A stretch of 64,000 nucleotides of DNA from positions 681,985 to 745,984 of the forward strand of contig JACPOL010000008.1 of assembly GCA_016185065.1 (NCBI GenBank). Direction: 5' to 3'. Position 1 is the stretch's first letter. Each line of letters begins with the position of its first letter. Source of the DNA: Chlamydiales bacterium (GTDB taxonomy: Bacteria; Chlamydiota; Chlamydiia; Chlamydiales; Rhabdochlamydiaceae). Below the pieces are notes generated by a model. It was not told where the DNA came from and ran no database searches. It worked only from the letters and a program-made list of their open reading frames with translations. Position numbers and translations under genes: made by a program. Positions 44,727-52,595 of this stretch are shown piece by piece.

Positions 44727-46508
44727 TCACAAAGTCGAGTCTGCAAAAAGAGATTGGCCAATTAGTGCGACGTTTTTAGTGAGAAGGGCGGAGATCTCGG
44801 AGGATGTTTTCAGACCAAGAGCGATCTTAGCCAGAGCTTTTGCTTTTTTAAGCGGGCAGCTGCGCACGGCCTTCTTTACAAATGGAATATAGCGGGGCGC
44901 GCACGAGATCTCATCAATTCCAAGTCCCAGAAGCAGAGGAATAAAGAGTGGGTTTGAGGCGATCTCGCCACAGACAGCAACTCTCTTCCCCTTCTTCTTC
45001 GCCTCTTCAGCTGTATGCTTAATCATGCGAATGATACTCGGATGCGCGGGAAAACAGAAGTCGCTCATTAATGGATTGCTGCGATCCACACCTAGCGTAT
45101 ACTGCATAAGATCGTTTGTTCCCATAGAGAGAAAGTCGCACTCTTCTGCAAGAGAATCGCAGATGAGCACTGCAGAGGGTACCTCAACCATACACCCTAC
45201 AGAGAGTTTTTCATTAAATGTAGTTCCTTTGGCTCTAAGCTCTCTTTTCACCTCTTCCAGTATCTCTTTAGACTTTCGAAGCTCTTCAATGTCAGAAATT
45301 AGAGGAAGTAGGATGCGGATGTCACCATAGGGAGTCGCGCGGAGAATGGCGCGAAGTTGAGTTTTGAAGATCTCTGTACAACGAAGTAGAAGTCTGATGC
45401 CTCTGCATCCCAGTACAGGATTCGACTCTTTCTGAAGACCACTAAGAGCATGACTCTTATCTCCACCTAGATCCATGACGCGTATCACCACAGGCATTCC
45501 ACCTGCGCGCTCAGCTAGCTGACGATAAGTCAGGTACTGCTCCTCTTCGGCTTCAAAGAGGAAAGGATGGTGCAAAAAGAGGTACTCCGAACGGAAGAGG
45601 CCTATGCCAGCCGCTCCTTGCATATGCAAGAACTCGACCTCGCTTAGGCTAGAAATATTCGCTAAAATCGTTACAGCATGGCCATCGGGAGTTTCGGCTT
45701 TCAAGCGCGCATCCGACTCAAGGTGCTGATAGTGGGTGTTAAATTTAGATCTCTTCTCTTCATAAAAAAGGATAGTGCTCGGAAGCGGATTTAAGATCAC
45801 ATGCCCCAGGCTTCCATCTACAATCACCCGCTCGGGCTTCTTAGCTATTACATCCTCAATATCGATGCTCGCCACGTAGGGAACGCCCTTAGCGCGTGCG
45901 ATGAGGGCAGCATGAGAGTTTCCTCCTCCCAGTTCCGTGACGAAGGCTGCAACCTGATGAGCCTGCAGAGCTGCGGTGTAGGAGGGAGCTAGCTCTTTTG
46001 AAAAAACAATGGAGTTTGGGGGAATCTCAGCGAACGACTTTACGGGTTCTGGGCATAGATGGTTTAATATGCGCTTTGAGAGGTCTTTTACGTCTACAAA
46101 ACGCTCTCTGAAAAAGGAGTCTTCAACTTTAGAAAATTTCTTCTCAACTTCTTTGATGACGGAACGAAAAACAGCCTCCGTATTGCGCTGCATGAGCCGA
46201 ATACGCTCTTCTACATGCGTCGTCATCATCGGATCTTCTAGCATTTGAAGATGCGTATCGATGATTGTAACAGCTTCTAATGAGCCCTGATTTTCAAGGT
46301 GTGTTTGCAGCTGCTGCAGATCTTCGCGGCTTGAAAAAAGCGCTTTGCGGTAGCGAGAGATCTCTCGGTCGATCTCTCCCACAGTAATCGGAAATTCAGG
46401 AGAGTAGTCTAGATCAGGTATAGAGAGAAAAAACGGAGATCCGATGGCGATTCCATCGCTAACAGGAGAACCCTCTAATCTGCTCTCATCTTCCTTTTTG
46501 AAATCCAT
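44727..46508 (-). CDS. ptsI: Phosphoenolpyruvate-protein phosphotransferase (enzyme I)
   Basis: Enzyme I passes phosphate from PEP to HPr. The 593-residue protein has the phospho-histidine loop GGGNSHAALIARA (His199), the PEP-binding domain GLFRSEYLFL, EVPSAVLICD and FLSMGTNDLMQYTLGVDR, and the active-site Cys in VAVCGEIASNP. Its ATG overlaps the ptsH stop by one base. There is no PTS permease in view, so its output is probably regulatory. Confidence 0.96.
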   Translation of the reverse strand: MDFKKEDESRLEGSPVSDGIAIGSPFFLSIPDLDYSPEFPITVGEIDREISRYRKALFSSREDLQQLQTHLENQGSLEAVTIIDTHLQMLEDPMMTTHVEERIRLMQRNTEAVFRSVIKEVEKKFSKVEDSFFRERFVDVKDLSKRILNHLCPEPVKSFAEIPPNSIVFSKELAPSYTAALQAHQVAAFVTELGGGNSHAALIARAKGVPYVASIDIEDVIAKKPERVIVDGSLGHVILNPLPSTILFYEEKRSKFNTHYQHLESDARLKAETPDGHAVTILANISSLSEVEFLHMQGAAGIGLFRSEYLFLHHPFLFEAEEEQYLTYRQLAERAGGMPVVIRVMDLGGDKSHALSGLQKESNPVLGCRGIRLLLRCTEIFKTQLRAILRATPYGDIRILLPLISDIEELRKSKEILEEVKRELRAKGTTFNEKLSVGCMVEVPSAVLICDSLAEECDFLSMGTNDLMQYTLGVDRSNPLMSDFCFPAHPSIIRMIKHTAEEAKKKGKRVAVCGEIASNPLFIPLLLGLGIDEISCAPRYIPFVKKAVRSCPLKKAKALAKIALGLKTSSEISALLTKNVALIGQSLFADSTL

Positions 46509-46774
46509 TATTCCCCAAACTTATTCTCAAAAGCCTCTACTAACTTGTTCAACGCCTCTTGAGCGTCTTCACCTTCAACAGTAATTACAATCTGGGTGTT
46601 TTTACTCGCTGCAAGCATGAGTATGCTCATGATGCTGCGCGCGTTGATCGTCTCCTTGCGGCAGGTAAACCAGACAGAGGACTTGTAACTCTGTAAAAGC
46701 CTTGCAACAGCCGTAGCTGGCCTTGCATGTAAACCAAGAGCATTCTTAATTTTTACTTTTTGCGACAGTTTCAC
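46508..46774 (-). CDS. ptsH: Phosphocarrier protein HPr
   Basis: This 88-residue phosphocarrier has the active His16 in GLHARPA and a regulatory-type Ser47 in NARSIMSILML, the residue that HPr kinase modifies. Translation starts at GTG 46774, inside the end of hprK (29-base overlap). It lies between hprK and ptsI, so sensor kinase, carrier and enzyme I form one operon. Confidence 0.96.
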   Translation of the reverse strand: MKLSQKVKIKNALGLHARPATAVARLLQSYKSSVWFTCRKETINARSIMSILMLAASKNTQIVITVEGEDAQEALNKLVEAFENKFGE

Positions 46775-47729
46775 GTGGTGCCTTCGATTTTCTTGAGGTC
46801 TGTTTCTTCTTGATCGTCTCTAGCAACTTTATATTAAACTCTTTAGCAGAATTGTAACCCATCCCTTTCAGACGATGGTTGAGGGCGATCGTCTCAATGA
46901 GAAGCACGACATCTCTTCCCGGTTTAACGGGAAGAATATGGTAGGGAACTTTAACCTCTAGAATATCGCAGTACTTCTCCTCTAACCCTACTCGATCATA
47001 AAAGCGACGGTCATCCCAGCCCTCTAGCTTTACAACGATATCGATCGCTTTACTATCGCGCACGCATACCGCTCCGTAGAGGTGGGCGACATTGATGATT
47101 CCAATTCCTCTAATCTCCATCAAGTGGCGCGTAAGGTCGGGCCCGCACCCTTCCAAATAGGGCCCTTCTCTCAGCCTGATTCTCACTACATCGTCCGAAA
47201 TTAAGCGGTGGCCTCTCTCGATAAGGCCTAGGGCTGCTTCACTCTTCCCCACAGAGGAGTCTCCTTGAATCAAGACCCCGACCCCGAAAGCTTCAACGAG
47301 AGTTCCATGACAGGTAACACTCGGAGAGAACTCCTCATTAAGTATAAAGGTCATCCGACTCATGAGATTCATCTGGCTCATCGCCGTTTGGAAAAGAGGA
47401 ATACCAAGTTCTTCGCATAACAGGCTTAGCTCCTTTGGAGGAGCGTAGCGTCCGGATACAATGACAGCGGGAATCTCGCTCTTCAAGATCCCCCTTAAAC
47501 GCTCCATTCTCAGCTGACTATCTTTTAGATCCTTGAGAAACAGAAGCTCTGGATTTCCAAAAACAAGAAGCCTGTTGCCAGCATAATTTTTCAGATAGCC
47601 TGAAAGAGCAAGACCGGGAGAGTAGACTTCTGAAAATTTAATAATGCGCTGCATCCCTTTCGATCCGGCAATCACCGTAAGCCCAAGAGGCCCACCATGT
47701 TTATCGAAGAGGTTTTGAACACGGTACAT
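46746..47729 (-). CDS. hprK: HPr kinase/phosphorylase
   Basis: HprK phosphorylates HPr on serine when ATP and glycolytic intermediates are high and reverses this when phosphate is high. The 327-residue protein has the P-loop GDSSVGKS (156-163) after catalytic His141, LISDD (Asp179/180), and the HprK signature MEIRGIGIINV (204-214). The C-terminal 20 residues are Lys/Arg/Ser-rich, which is longer than usual. ATG 47729 is preferred to a TTG two codons earlier. Confidence 0.95.
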   Translation of the reverse strand: MYRVQNLFDKHGGPLGLTVIAGSKGMQRIIKFSEVYSPGLALSGYLKNYAGNRLLVFGNPELLFLKDLKDSQLRMERLRGILKSEIPAVIVSGRYAPPKELSLLCEELGIPLFQTAMSQMNLMSRMTFILNEEFSPSVTCHGTLVEAFGVGVLIQGDSSVGKSEAALGLIERGHRLISDDVVRIRLREGPYLEGCGPDLTRHLMEIRGIGIINVAHLYGAVCVRDSKAIDIVVKLEGWDDRRFYDRVGLEEKYCDILEVKVPYHILPVKPGRDVVLLIETIALNHRLKGMGYNSAKEFNIKLLETIKKKQTSRKSKAPRETVAKSKN

Positions 47730-47877
47730 AGACAAAAATCATACCAAATTGAAATTGAGGTTCGATTTTAGGCGCACACGTTGTTTTTTAAAAGAGGAAT
47801 GGGATAGGCTCTCCCGAGTTTAGTGATACAAGCGCTTTTTTGTTGAAGACAAACGTCATGAAGGATATTTCTTATTT

Positions 47878-49149
47878 ATGGCCTACTCAAAAGTTGTGAT
47901 TGTCGGTGGTGGATTTGCTGGTTTGAATACCGCGAAAGCGCTTAAAAAAGCGAACTTTGATGTTCTTATCATCGATAAGACCAACCACCATCTATTCCAG
48001 CCGCTTCTCTATCAAGTTGCAACTGCAGCCCTCTCTCCTGGAGATATCGCGACTCCTATCCGCGAGATTCTCAGCAAACAAGAGAATGCCACTGTGATCA
48101 TGGGGGAGGTTGTCTCGATAGATAAAACTCTCAAACAGCTCACACTTGCCAATGGCGATATCATCGGCTACGACTATCTTGTCATTGCACCTGGCGCACG
48201 CCACTCCTATTTTGGAAATGACCAGTGGGAAAAAAATGCCCCCGGATTAAAAACGATTTCCGACGCTCTTAAAATCCGCGAACAGGTCCTCGTCTCCTTT
48301 GAAAAAGCGGAGCGGATGGATAGCATTGCTGAAGCTGCAAAGTTTTTAAATTTCGTTGTGATTGGCGGCGGCCCAACAGGCGTTGAGATGGCAGGTGCAA
48401 TCGCAGAGATCGCTCACCACACCCTGTTCAAAAATTTTCGTAGGATCAAACCCGAAAAATCGCGCATCTTTCTGATAGAAGCAGCGCCGCACATCCTTCC
48501 TACCTATCCCGAAAAGCTCTCCATCCGTGCTAAACACGATCTTGAAGAACTAGGCGTCACAGTACTCGTCAGCACAAAAGTCACCGATGTCACCATAGAA
48601 GGAGTGCAGACTGAAGGACTATTCATTGAAGCTCGAAATGTAATCTGGGCGGCAGGAAACCAGGCCTCTCCCCTTCTAAAAAGCTTGGACGTCCCTCTCG
48701 ACCGACCTGGGCGTGTTATCGTCGGCCCCGATCTGTCGATCCCCGGCCATCCCGACGTCTTCGTCCTCGGCGACGCAGCACATACACCTGGTAAAGATGG
48801 CAAGCCTCTTCCAGGAGTTGCAACTGTCGCTATTCAACAGGCCAGATATGTAGCAAAGAATATTCTACATGCGATTCCTCAAGAGCAGAGAAAACCCTTT
48901 GTCTATTTCGATAAAGGAAGCATGGCTACAATTGGAAGATCAAAAGCCGTTGTCGCAATCGGCTCGATACGATTTTCTGGTCTACTCGCCTGGCTCGCCT
49001 GGTGTTTTGTCCACATCGTCTATCTCATCGGCTTCCGCAATAGACTGAGCGTCATGACAGAGTGGTTCTACCACTTCTTCACAGGAGAAAGAGGCGTCCG
49101 CCTCATCTACCGCACCCTTGATCCCGAGCTGAAGAAAAAGAACCATTAG
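47878..49149 (+). CDS. ndh: Type II NADH dehydrogenase (NDH-2)
   Basis: This single-subunit, non-proton-pumping NADH:quinone oxidoreductase is bound to the inner membrane. The 423-residue protein has the FAD loop GGGFAGLNTA (residues 10-19), the NADH loop IGGGPTGVEMAGAIAE near 160, and VFVLGDAAH near 295. A C-terminal amphipathic/hydrophobic region for membrane binding follows. It would recycle NADH to quinone. Its stop codon TAG (49147-49149) is the first codon of an inserted inverted-repeat element. Confidence 0.95.
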   Translation: MAYSKVVIVGGGFAGLNTAKALKKANFDVLIIDKTNHHLFQPLLYQVATAALSPGDIATPIREILSKQENATVIMGEVVSIDKTLKQLTLANGDIIGYDYLVIAPGARHSYFGNDQWEKNAPGLKTISDALKIREQVLVSFEKAERMDSIAEAAKFLNFVVIGGGPTGVEMAGAIAEIAHHTLFKNFRRIKPEKSRIFLIEAAPHILPTYPEKLSIRAKHDLEELGVTVLVSTKVTDVTIEGVQTEGLFIEARNVIWAAGNQASPLLKSLDVPLDRPGRVIVGPDLSIPGHPDVFVLGDAAHTPGKDGKPLPGVATVAIQQARYVAKNILHAIPQEQRKPFVYFDKGSMATIGRSKAVVAIGSIRFSGLLAWLAWCFVHIVYLIGFRNRLSVMTEWFYHFFTGERGVRLIYRTLDPELKKKNH

Positions 49150-49310
49150 ACCTCTTGCGTAATTCCATTTTCTCGTTAAAATTGCACTTTTTGACAAATT
49201 TGCCGCAAAATTTCTCGACCATATGTCTACATATGCTCTCAAAATTTTGCGGCAAATTTGTATAAAAATTGCAAATTTTTCCAAGCAAAGCAAATTACGC
49301 AAGAGGTCTA
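49147..49310. mobile_element. 164-bp MITE-like element with perfect 18-base ends
   Basis: The terminal inverted repeats TAGACCTCTTGCGTAATT (49147-49164) and AATTACGCAAGAGGTCTA (49293-49310) are exact. Inside is a second inverted repeat (GACAAATTTGCCGCAAAATTT and its complement). The ends begin and finish with TA, which fits a TA target duplication as made by IS630/mariner-type transposases, but no transposase is present. It supplies the ndh stop codon, and its right end AAGAGG lies 4 bases before TTG 49311, the likely comEC start. Confidence 0.85.
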
Positions 49311-50810
49311 TTGATCTACTTCTCGGAGTTCTGGCGGGCGGCCCCTGCGCTATTTGTCGGTTGCAATCTTCTCCTCTCTGCTGCTGCGGTCTACTACCCT
49401 CATCCAGCTTATATTTTCGCGTGCGCCGTTCTCTGGGTCCCGCTCGCCCTACAAAGAGAGTGGAAAAAACTCCTTTCAACACTTCTTCTCTGCTCTCTAT
49501 TTTTTGCCCACCTCTCCTATCTTTACCACCCTCCCCAATCTGAAACTGATAAGCCTCAAATCGGTGCAGCTTCGATTTCTGGAACGGGCTATTTTGAGAT
49601 CGAATCGGTGCGGGAAGTTCAATCGCCTTTCAATCGATCTTATCTCTATCAGGGAAGCCTCAGAAGTTTCGAAACGCAAGAGGGAGAAAAGCTAAAAAAT
49701 ATCCCCTGCAACATCCATCTGCCTTACAAAAAAGAGAGACCGCTCGCCAGCTGCGACTATCTTGTCGAAGGCTCTCTCTTTCAAAAGAGAGCTCATACAT
49801 TCGTCTTAAAACCGGCAAAAAGCTCCATCTGGCAGCCAGTGCCAAATAGCTTTAGCTTCGCAGAGTGGCGCTACCAGATAAAAGAGCGGGCGCGCAGCTT
49901 TTTACACGAGCAGATTCCAAACCCTCGCGCTGCCTCCTTCTTTATTGCTCTTACGATTGGCGATTTAGACGATAGACTTCTCTCCCTAGAATTTGCCAAG
50001 GTCGGCCTCCAGCACATCTTAGGCGTTTCCGGTTTTCACTTCGTCCTTCTCGCAGCTTTTCTCGGCTTTCTGCTTCGTCTCTTTCTCCCTTTTAAAGCCA
50101 CGGCTCTTCTGCTCCTCATTCTTCTTAGCTTCTACTTCTTTTTTGTCGGAAGCGCGCCTGCAGTCGTCCGTGGATGGGTTGCTATCTGCGTCTTTTTAGT
50201 CGCGCGACTCTTCCATCTCAATACTAGCGCTTTAAACGCTTTAGGAGTTGGCCTCTCTGTCGAGATATTATGGAATCCGATCTCGGTCACGACGATCGGC
50301 TTTCAGCTGAGCTTCCTCTGCACCTGGGCCATACTCATCCTCTACCCTCTCTTTAGAAGAGGCATAAACCTAATTCTGCCCAAGCGCACCTTGCAGACAG
50401 CAGTGGAGATGAGCCCCCTACATCAGCATGGCTACATCTTCTCTTCTCTCATTCGAGAAGCGCTCTCCCTCAACCTCGCAGTCCACTTCGCCTCTCTTCC
50501 ACTTCTGCTCTTTCTCTTTCATAAGTTTCCCCTGCAAAGCCTCATCTACAACCTCTTTTTTCCCTTCTGCTTCAGCGCCTCGCTCCTCCTTCTACTCATC
50601 TCCATCATCTTCTCATTCCTCATTCCCCCTCTCGGCACTCTCCTTCACTCCTGCAACAGCGCCTTCACAGGAGGACTCCTCGATATGATCGGAAACGCCT
50701 CCCCCCTCCTCGATCTCTCCATCCGCACCCACACCCTCCCCTTCTGGCTCCTCATCCTCCTCCTCTCCCTCCTCTTCGCCCTCCCTTTTTTCTTAAAAAA
50801 AGACAGATGA
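49311..50810 (+). CDS. comEC: ComEC/Rec2-type DNA uptake membrane protein
   Basis: This integral membrane protein would form the inner-membrane channel for DNA uptake. From TTG 49311 it has 499 residues. It shows the DUF4131-like N-terminus, an OB-like domain, and the ComEC core ALTIGDLDDRL then VGLQHILGVSGFHF, followed by about ten membrane segments. It lacks the C-terminal metallo-beta-lactamase domain found in longer ComEC proteins. No ATG occurs in the N-terminal 370 residues, so a non-ATG start is needed. TTG 49269, inside the repeat element, is an alternative. The ComEC core appears intact. Confidence 0.82.
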   Translation: MIYFSEFWRAAPALFVGCNLLLSAAAVYYPHPAYIFACAVLWVPLALQREWKKLLSTLLLCSLFFAHLSYLYHPPQSETDKPQIGAASISGTGYFEIESVREVQSPFNRSYLYQGSLRSFETQEGEKLKNIPCNIHLPYKKERPLASCDYLVEGSLFQKRAHTFVLKPAKSSIWQPVPNSFSFAEWRYQIKERARSFLHEQIPNPRAASFFIALTIGDLDDRLLSLEFAKVGLQHILGVSGFHFVLLAAFLGFLLRLFLPFKATALLLLILLSFYFFFVGSAPAVVRGWVAICVFLVARLFHLNTSALNALGVGLSVEILWNPISVTTIGFQLSFLCTWAILILYPLFRRGINLILPKRTLQTAVEMSPLHQHGYIFSSLIREALSLNLAVHFASLPLLLFLFHKFPLQSLIYNLFFPFCFSASLLLLLISIIFSFLIPPLGTLLHSCNSAFTGGLLDMIGNASPLLDLSIRTHTLPFWLLILLLSLLFALPFFLKKDR

Positions 50811-50822
50811 GACTCTTATTTA

Positions 50823-51387
50823 AGGCCAAAATAGACATGTCGGGTAGGCCAGGGGAAAGCTTCGCTTTCTCTCGGGGCCTCCCTGCGACCCTCTTGCGCT
50901 TCACCTCGCTTTGCCAAACCGTGTGCTCGAAAACAGAGTGGGCCACTGCCCTACCCTGTACGCCTCACCGGCTTTTCTGTGCTACGGTTTTGCTGTGCGA
51001 TCTGAATCGATTGGCTGCTCGAGGCGCTCATCCCACTCCCTCCGTCGTGGGTCCCTTTCGCGTCCAGTCGCAGGTGTAGATAAAGAGACTGAAAACTTTT
51101 CTCTTCAAACTCTTTGTATAGCCCTGCGATTGACGTGAAAGGGGCCCCGCAACCGAGACGTTAGTCCGGCGGGGTATGAACGCATGAGCAGCCGATGGCC
51201 GCTAGGGCAAAGAGCAATTGCGTCGAAGTTGCGAAGAACAGTGCTCCGCACGGCGAGCAACCCGAGACGCGATAGCCTCACGTCAGTGAGCGGTGATCAA
51301 AGCCATAGTTAGGCCCAAGGGGGCAGCTGGGGGTCCCCGAGAGAACGCCGAAGGCCTTTCTCCTGGACCACCGACATGTCTATTCAG
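50823..51387. repeat. Large dyad element (about 565 bp), copy 2
   Basis: It has the same AGACATGTCGG / CCGACATGTCT ends as 39930-40475. The left half closely matches that of copy 1. The right half from about 51180 is more diverged but keeps the terminal 25 bases and GACGTTAGTCCGGCGGGG. The beginning (GGGTAGGCCAGG...) matches the reverse complement of the right end of copy 1, showing that the two arms belong to one sequence family. It fills 50811-51491 between comEC and tRNA-His; the last 100 bases probably hold the tRNA promoter. Confidence 0.85.
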
Positions 51388-51491
51388 GACTTACGAAAAC
51401 CTTAAAGCAAAATGCGGCCGCGCCGCATTAAACTAAAAGCATGGGTTTTATTGACGAAAACGGGGCGTGTGGGGTAAAAGTGGTGGCTCGT

Positions 51492-51569
51492 GGCGGTCGT
51501 AGCTCAGTTGGTTAGAGCATTGGATTGTGGATCCAAATGTCGCGGGTTCGAGCCCCGTCGATCGCCCCA
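51492..51569 (+). tRNA. tRNA-His (anticodon GTG)
   Basis: The acceptor GCGGTCG (51493-51499) pairs with CGATCGC (51559-51565). The extra G-1 (51492) typical of tRNA-His lies opposite C73. The D loop AGCTCAGTTGGTTAGAGC, the anticodon loop TTGTGGA with GTG, and the T arm GCGGG-TTCGAGC-CCCGT are standard. Here the 3' CCA is encoded (51567-51569). Confidence 0.95.
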
Positions 51570-51648
51570 TTTTTCCTACCCACCTATATCAATAATATTT
51601 TTTTTATTATAAGAAGAGAGAAGAGTAAGGGTTGGAGTAGGTTTATAT

Positions 51649-52434
51649 ATGTCAGCTTTCCAAGCACTTATCATGGGAATTTTGCAGGGACTCACCGAGT
51701 TTCTGCCTGTGAGTTCATCTGCCCACTTAAAACTCAGTAAACTTCTACTAGGAGTTGCTGAAGGAGACAACCTGGTCGTCTTCGACCTAGTCTGCCATCT
51801 TGGCACTCTAGTTGCGCTCCTCCTGTTTTTACGCACAGATATCGTAACCCTCTTCCGCACAGATCGAAAAAGACTCTGGATGATTCTGGTCGCAACAATC
51901 CCTCTCTTCCCCTTCTACTTCCTTCTTAAACCTCTCCGCGACTGGGCCTCTCAAGCGTCGTTTTTAGGAATCTTTCTCATCGTAACCTCCTTCATCCTAT
52001 TCATCGGTTCTCGCATTAGAATCAGCCGTCCGGAAGCCCCTACCCTTAAACACCAGATGAGAGACTCTCTCTGGATTGGAATCATGCAAGCTGCAGCTCT
52101 CATTCCAGGCATCTCCCGAAGCGCCTCGACCATCTCCTGCGCGCATGTTCTGGGATGGAGCGCAAGAGATGCCGTTCGCTTCTCTTTTCTCCTCTCTGTT
52201 CCAACAATTTTAGGAGGAAATAGCGTCGAACTTCTTAAAATCTTCCTATCTCCCTCTTCTCAATCAACTAACCTCGGAGTTAGCAGCTGCCTCATCGGCT
52301 TTTTCGGAGCTTGCAGTGTTGGCTTTATCGTCATCCGCTTTGCGGTGAGAATCTTAGAAAAAGGCGATCTACGCCCGTTTGCTTGGTACTGCCTCGCCCT
52401 AGGACTAATTACAACCCTGTGTCTAACAATATGA
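51649..52434 (+). CDS. uppP: Undecaprenyl-diphosphatase
   Basis: UppP (BacA) dephosphorylates undecaprenyl diphosphate, recycling the lipid carrier used by MraY and MurG. The 261-residue membrane protein has the catalytic GLTEFLPVSSSAH (14-26, Glu17) and PGISRSASTI motifs, with eight hydrophobic segments. Its stop codon TGA (52432-52434) overlaps the left end of a repeat element (ATGAACCTATCC). It begins 79 bases after tRNA-His. Confidence 0.96.
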   Translation: MSAFQALIMGILQGLTEFLPVSSSAHLKLSKLLLGVAEGDNLVVFDLVCHLGTLVALLLFLRTDIVTLFRTDRKRLWMILVATIPLFPFYFLLKPLRDWASQASFLGIFLIVTSFILFIGSRIRISRPEAPTLKHQMRDSLWIGIMQAAALIPGISRSASTISCAHVLGWSARDAVRFSFLLSVPTILGGNSVELLKIFLSPSSQSTNLGVSSCLIGFFGACSVGFIVIRFAVRILEKGDLRPFAWYCLALGLITTLCLTI

Positions 52435-52595
52435 ACCTATCCGCAAACTCTAAATTCTTGCCTTTTGCGCCTTTTCCGTCATATTTTCGCGCTGCTTCTT
52501 GGCCTACTTATTTAAGTATGTCCTGCGAAGCAGCGCAAAAATCTGACGAAAAACCCATCAAAACTCAAAAACATATAATTTGCGGATAGGTTCAT
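52433..52595. mobile_element. 163-bp MITE-like element (ATGAACCTATCC family), long copy
   Basis: The ends ATGAACCTATCCGCAAA (52433-52449 or nearby) and TTTGCGGATAGGTTCAT (about 52579-52595) are inverted repeats. Inside, CGTCATATTTTCGCGCTGC and GCAGCGCAAAAATCTGACG pair imperfectly around the palindrome TACTTATTTAAGTA. The left end overlaps the uppP stop codon. The right end GGATAGGTTC leads directly into the ftsK ATG. Same ends as the small copy at 12644. No transposase is present. Confidence 0.8.

Noticed and set aside
49269..49310. TTG 49269 as the comEC start
   Set aside because: It lies inside the MITE and would translate its terminal repeat; TTG 49311 has AAGAGG four bases upstream. Kept only as an alternative.
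50807..51138. Open frames in the second dyad element and a C-terminal continuation near comEC
   Set aside because: They mirror the dyad sequence and are disrupted relative to copy 1.
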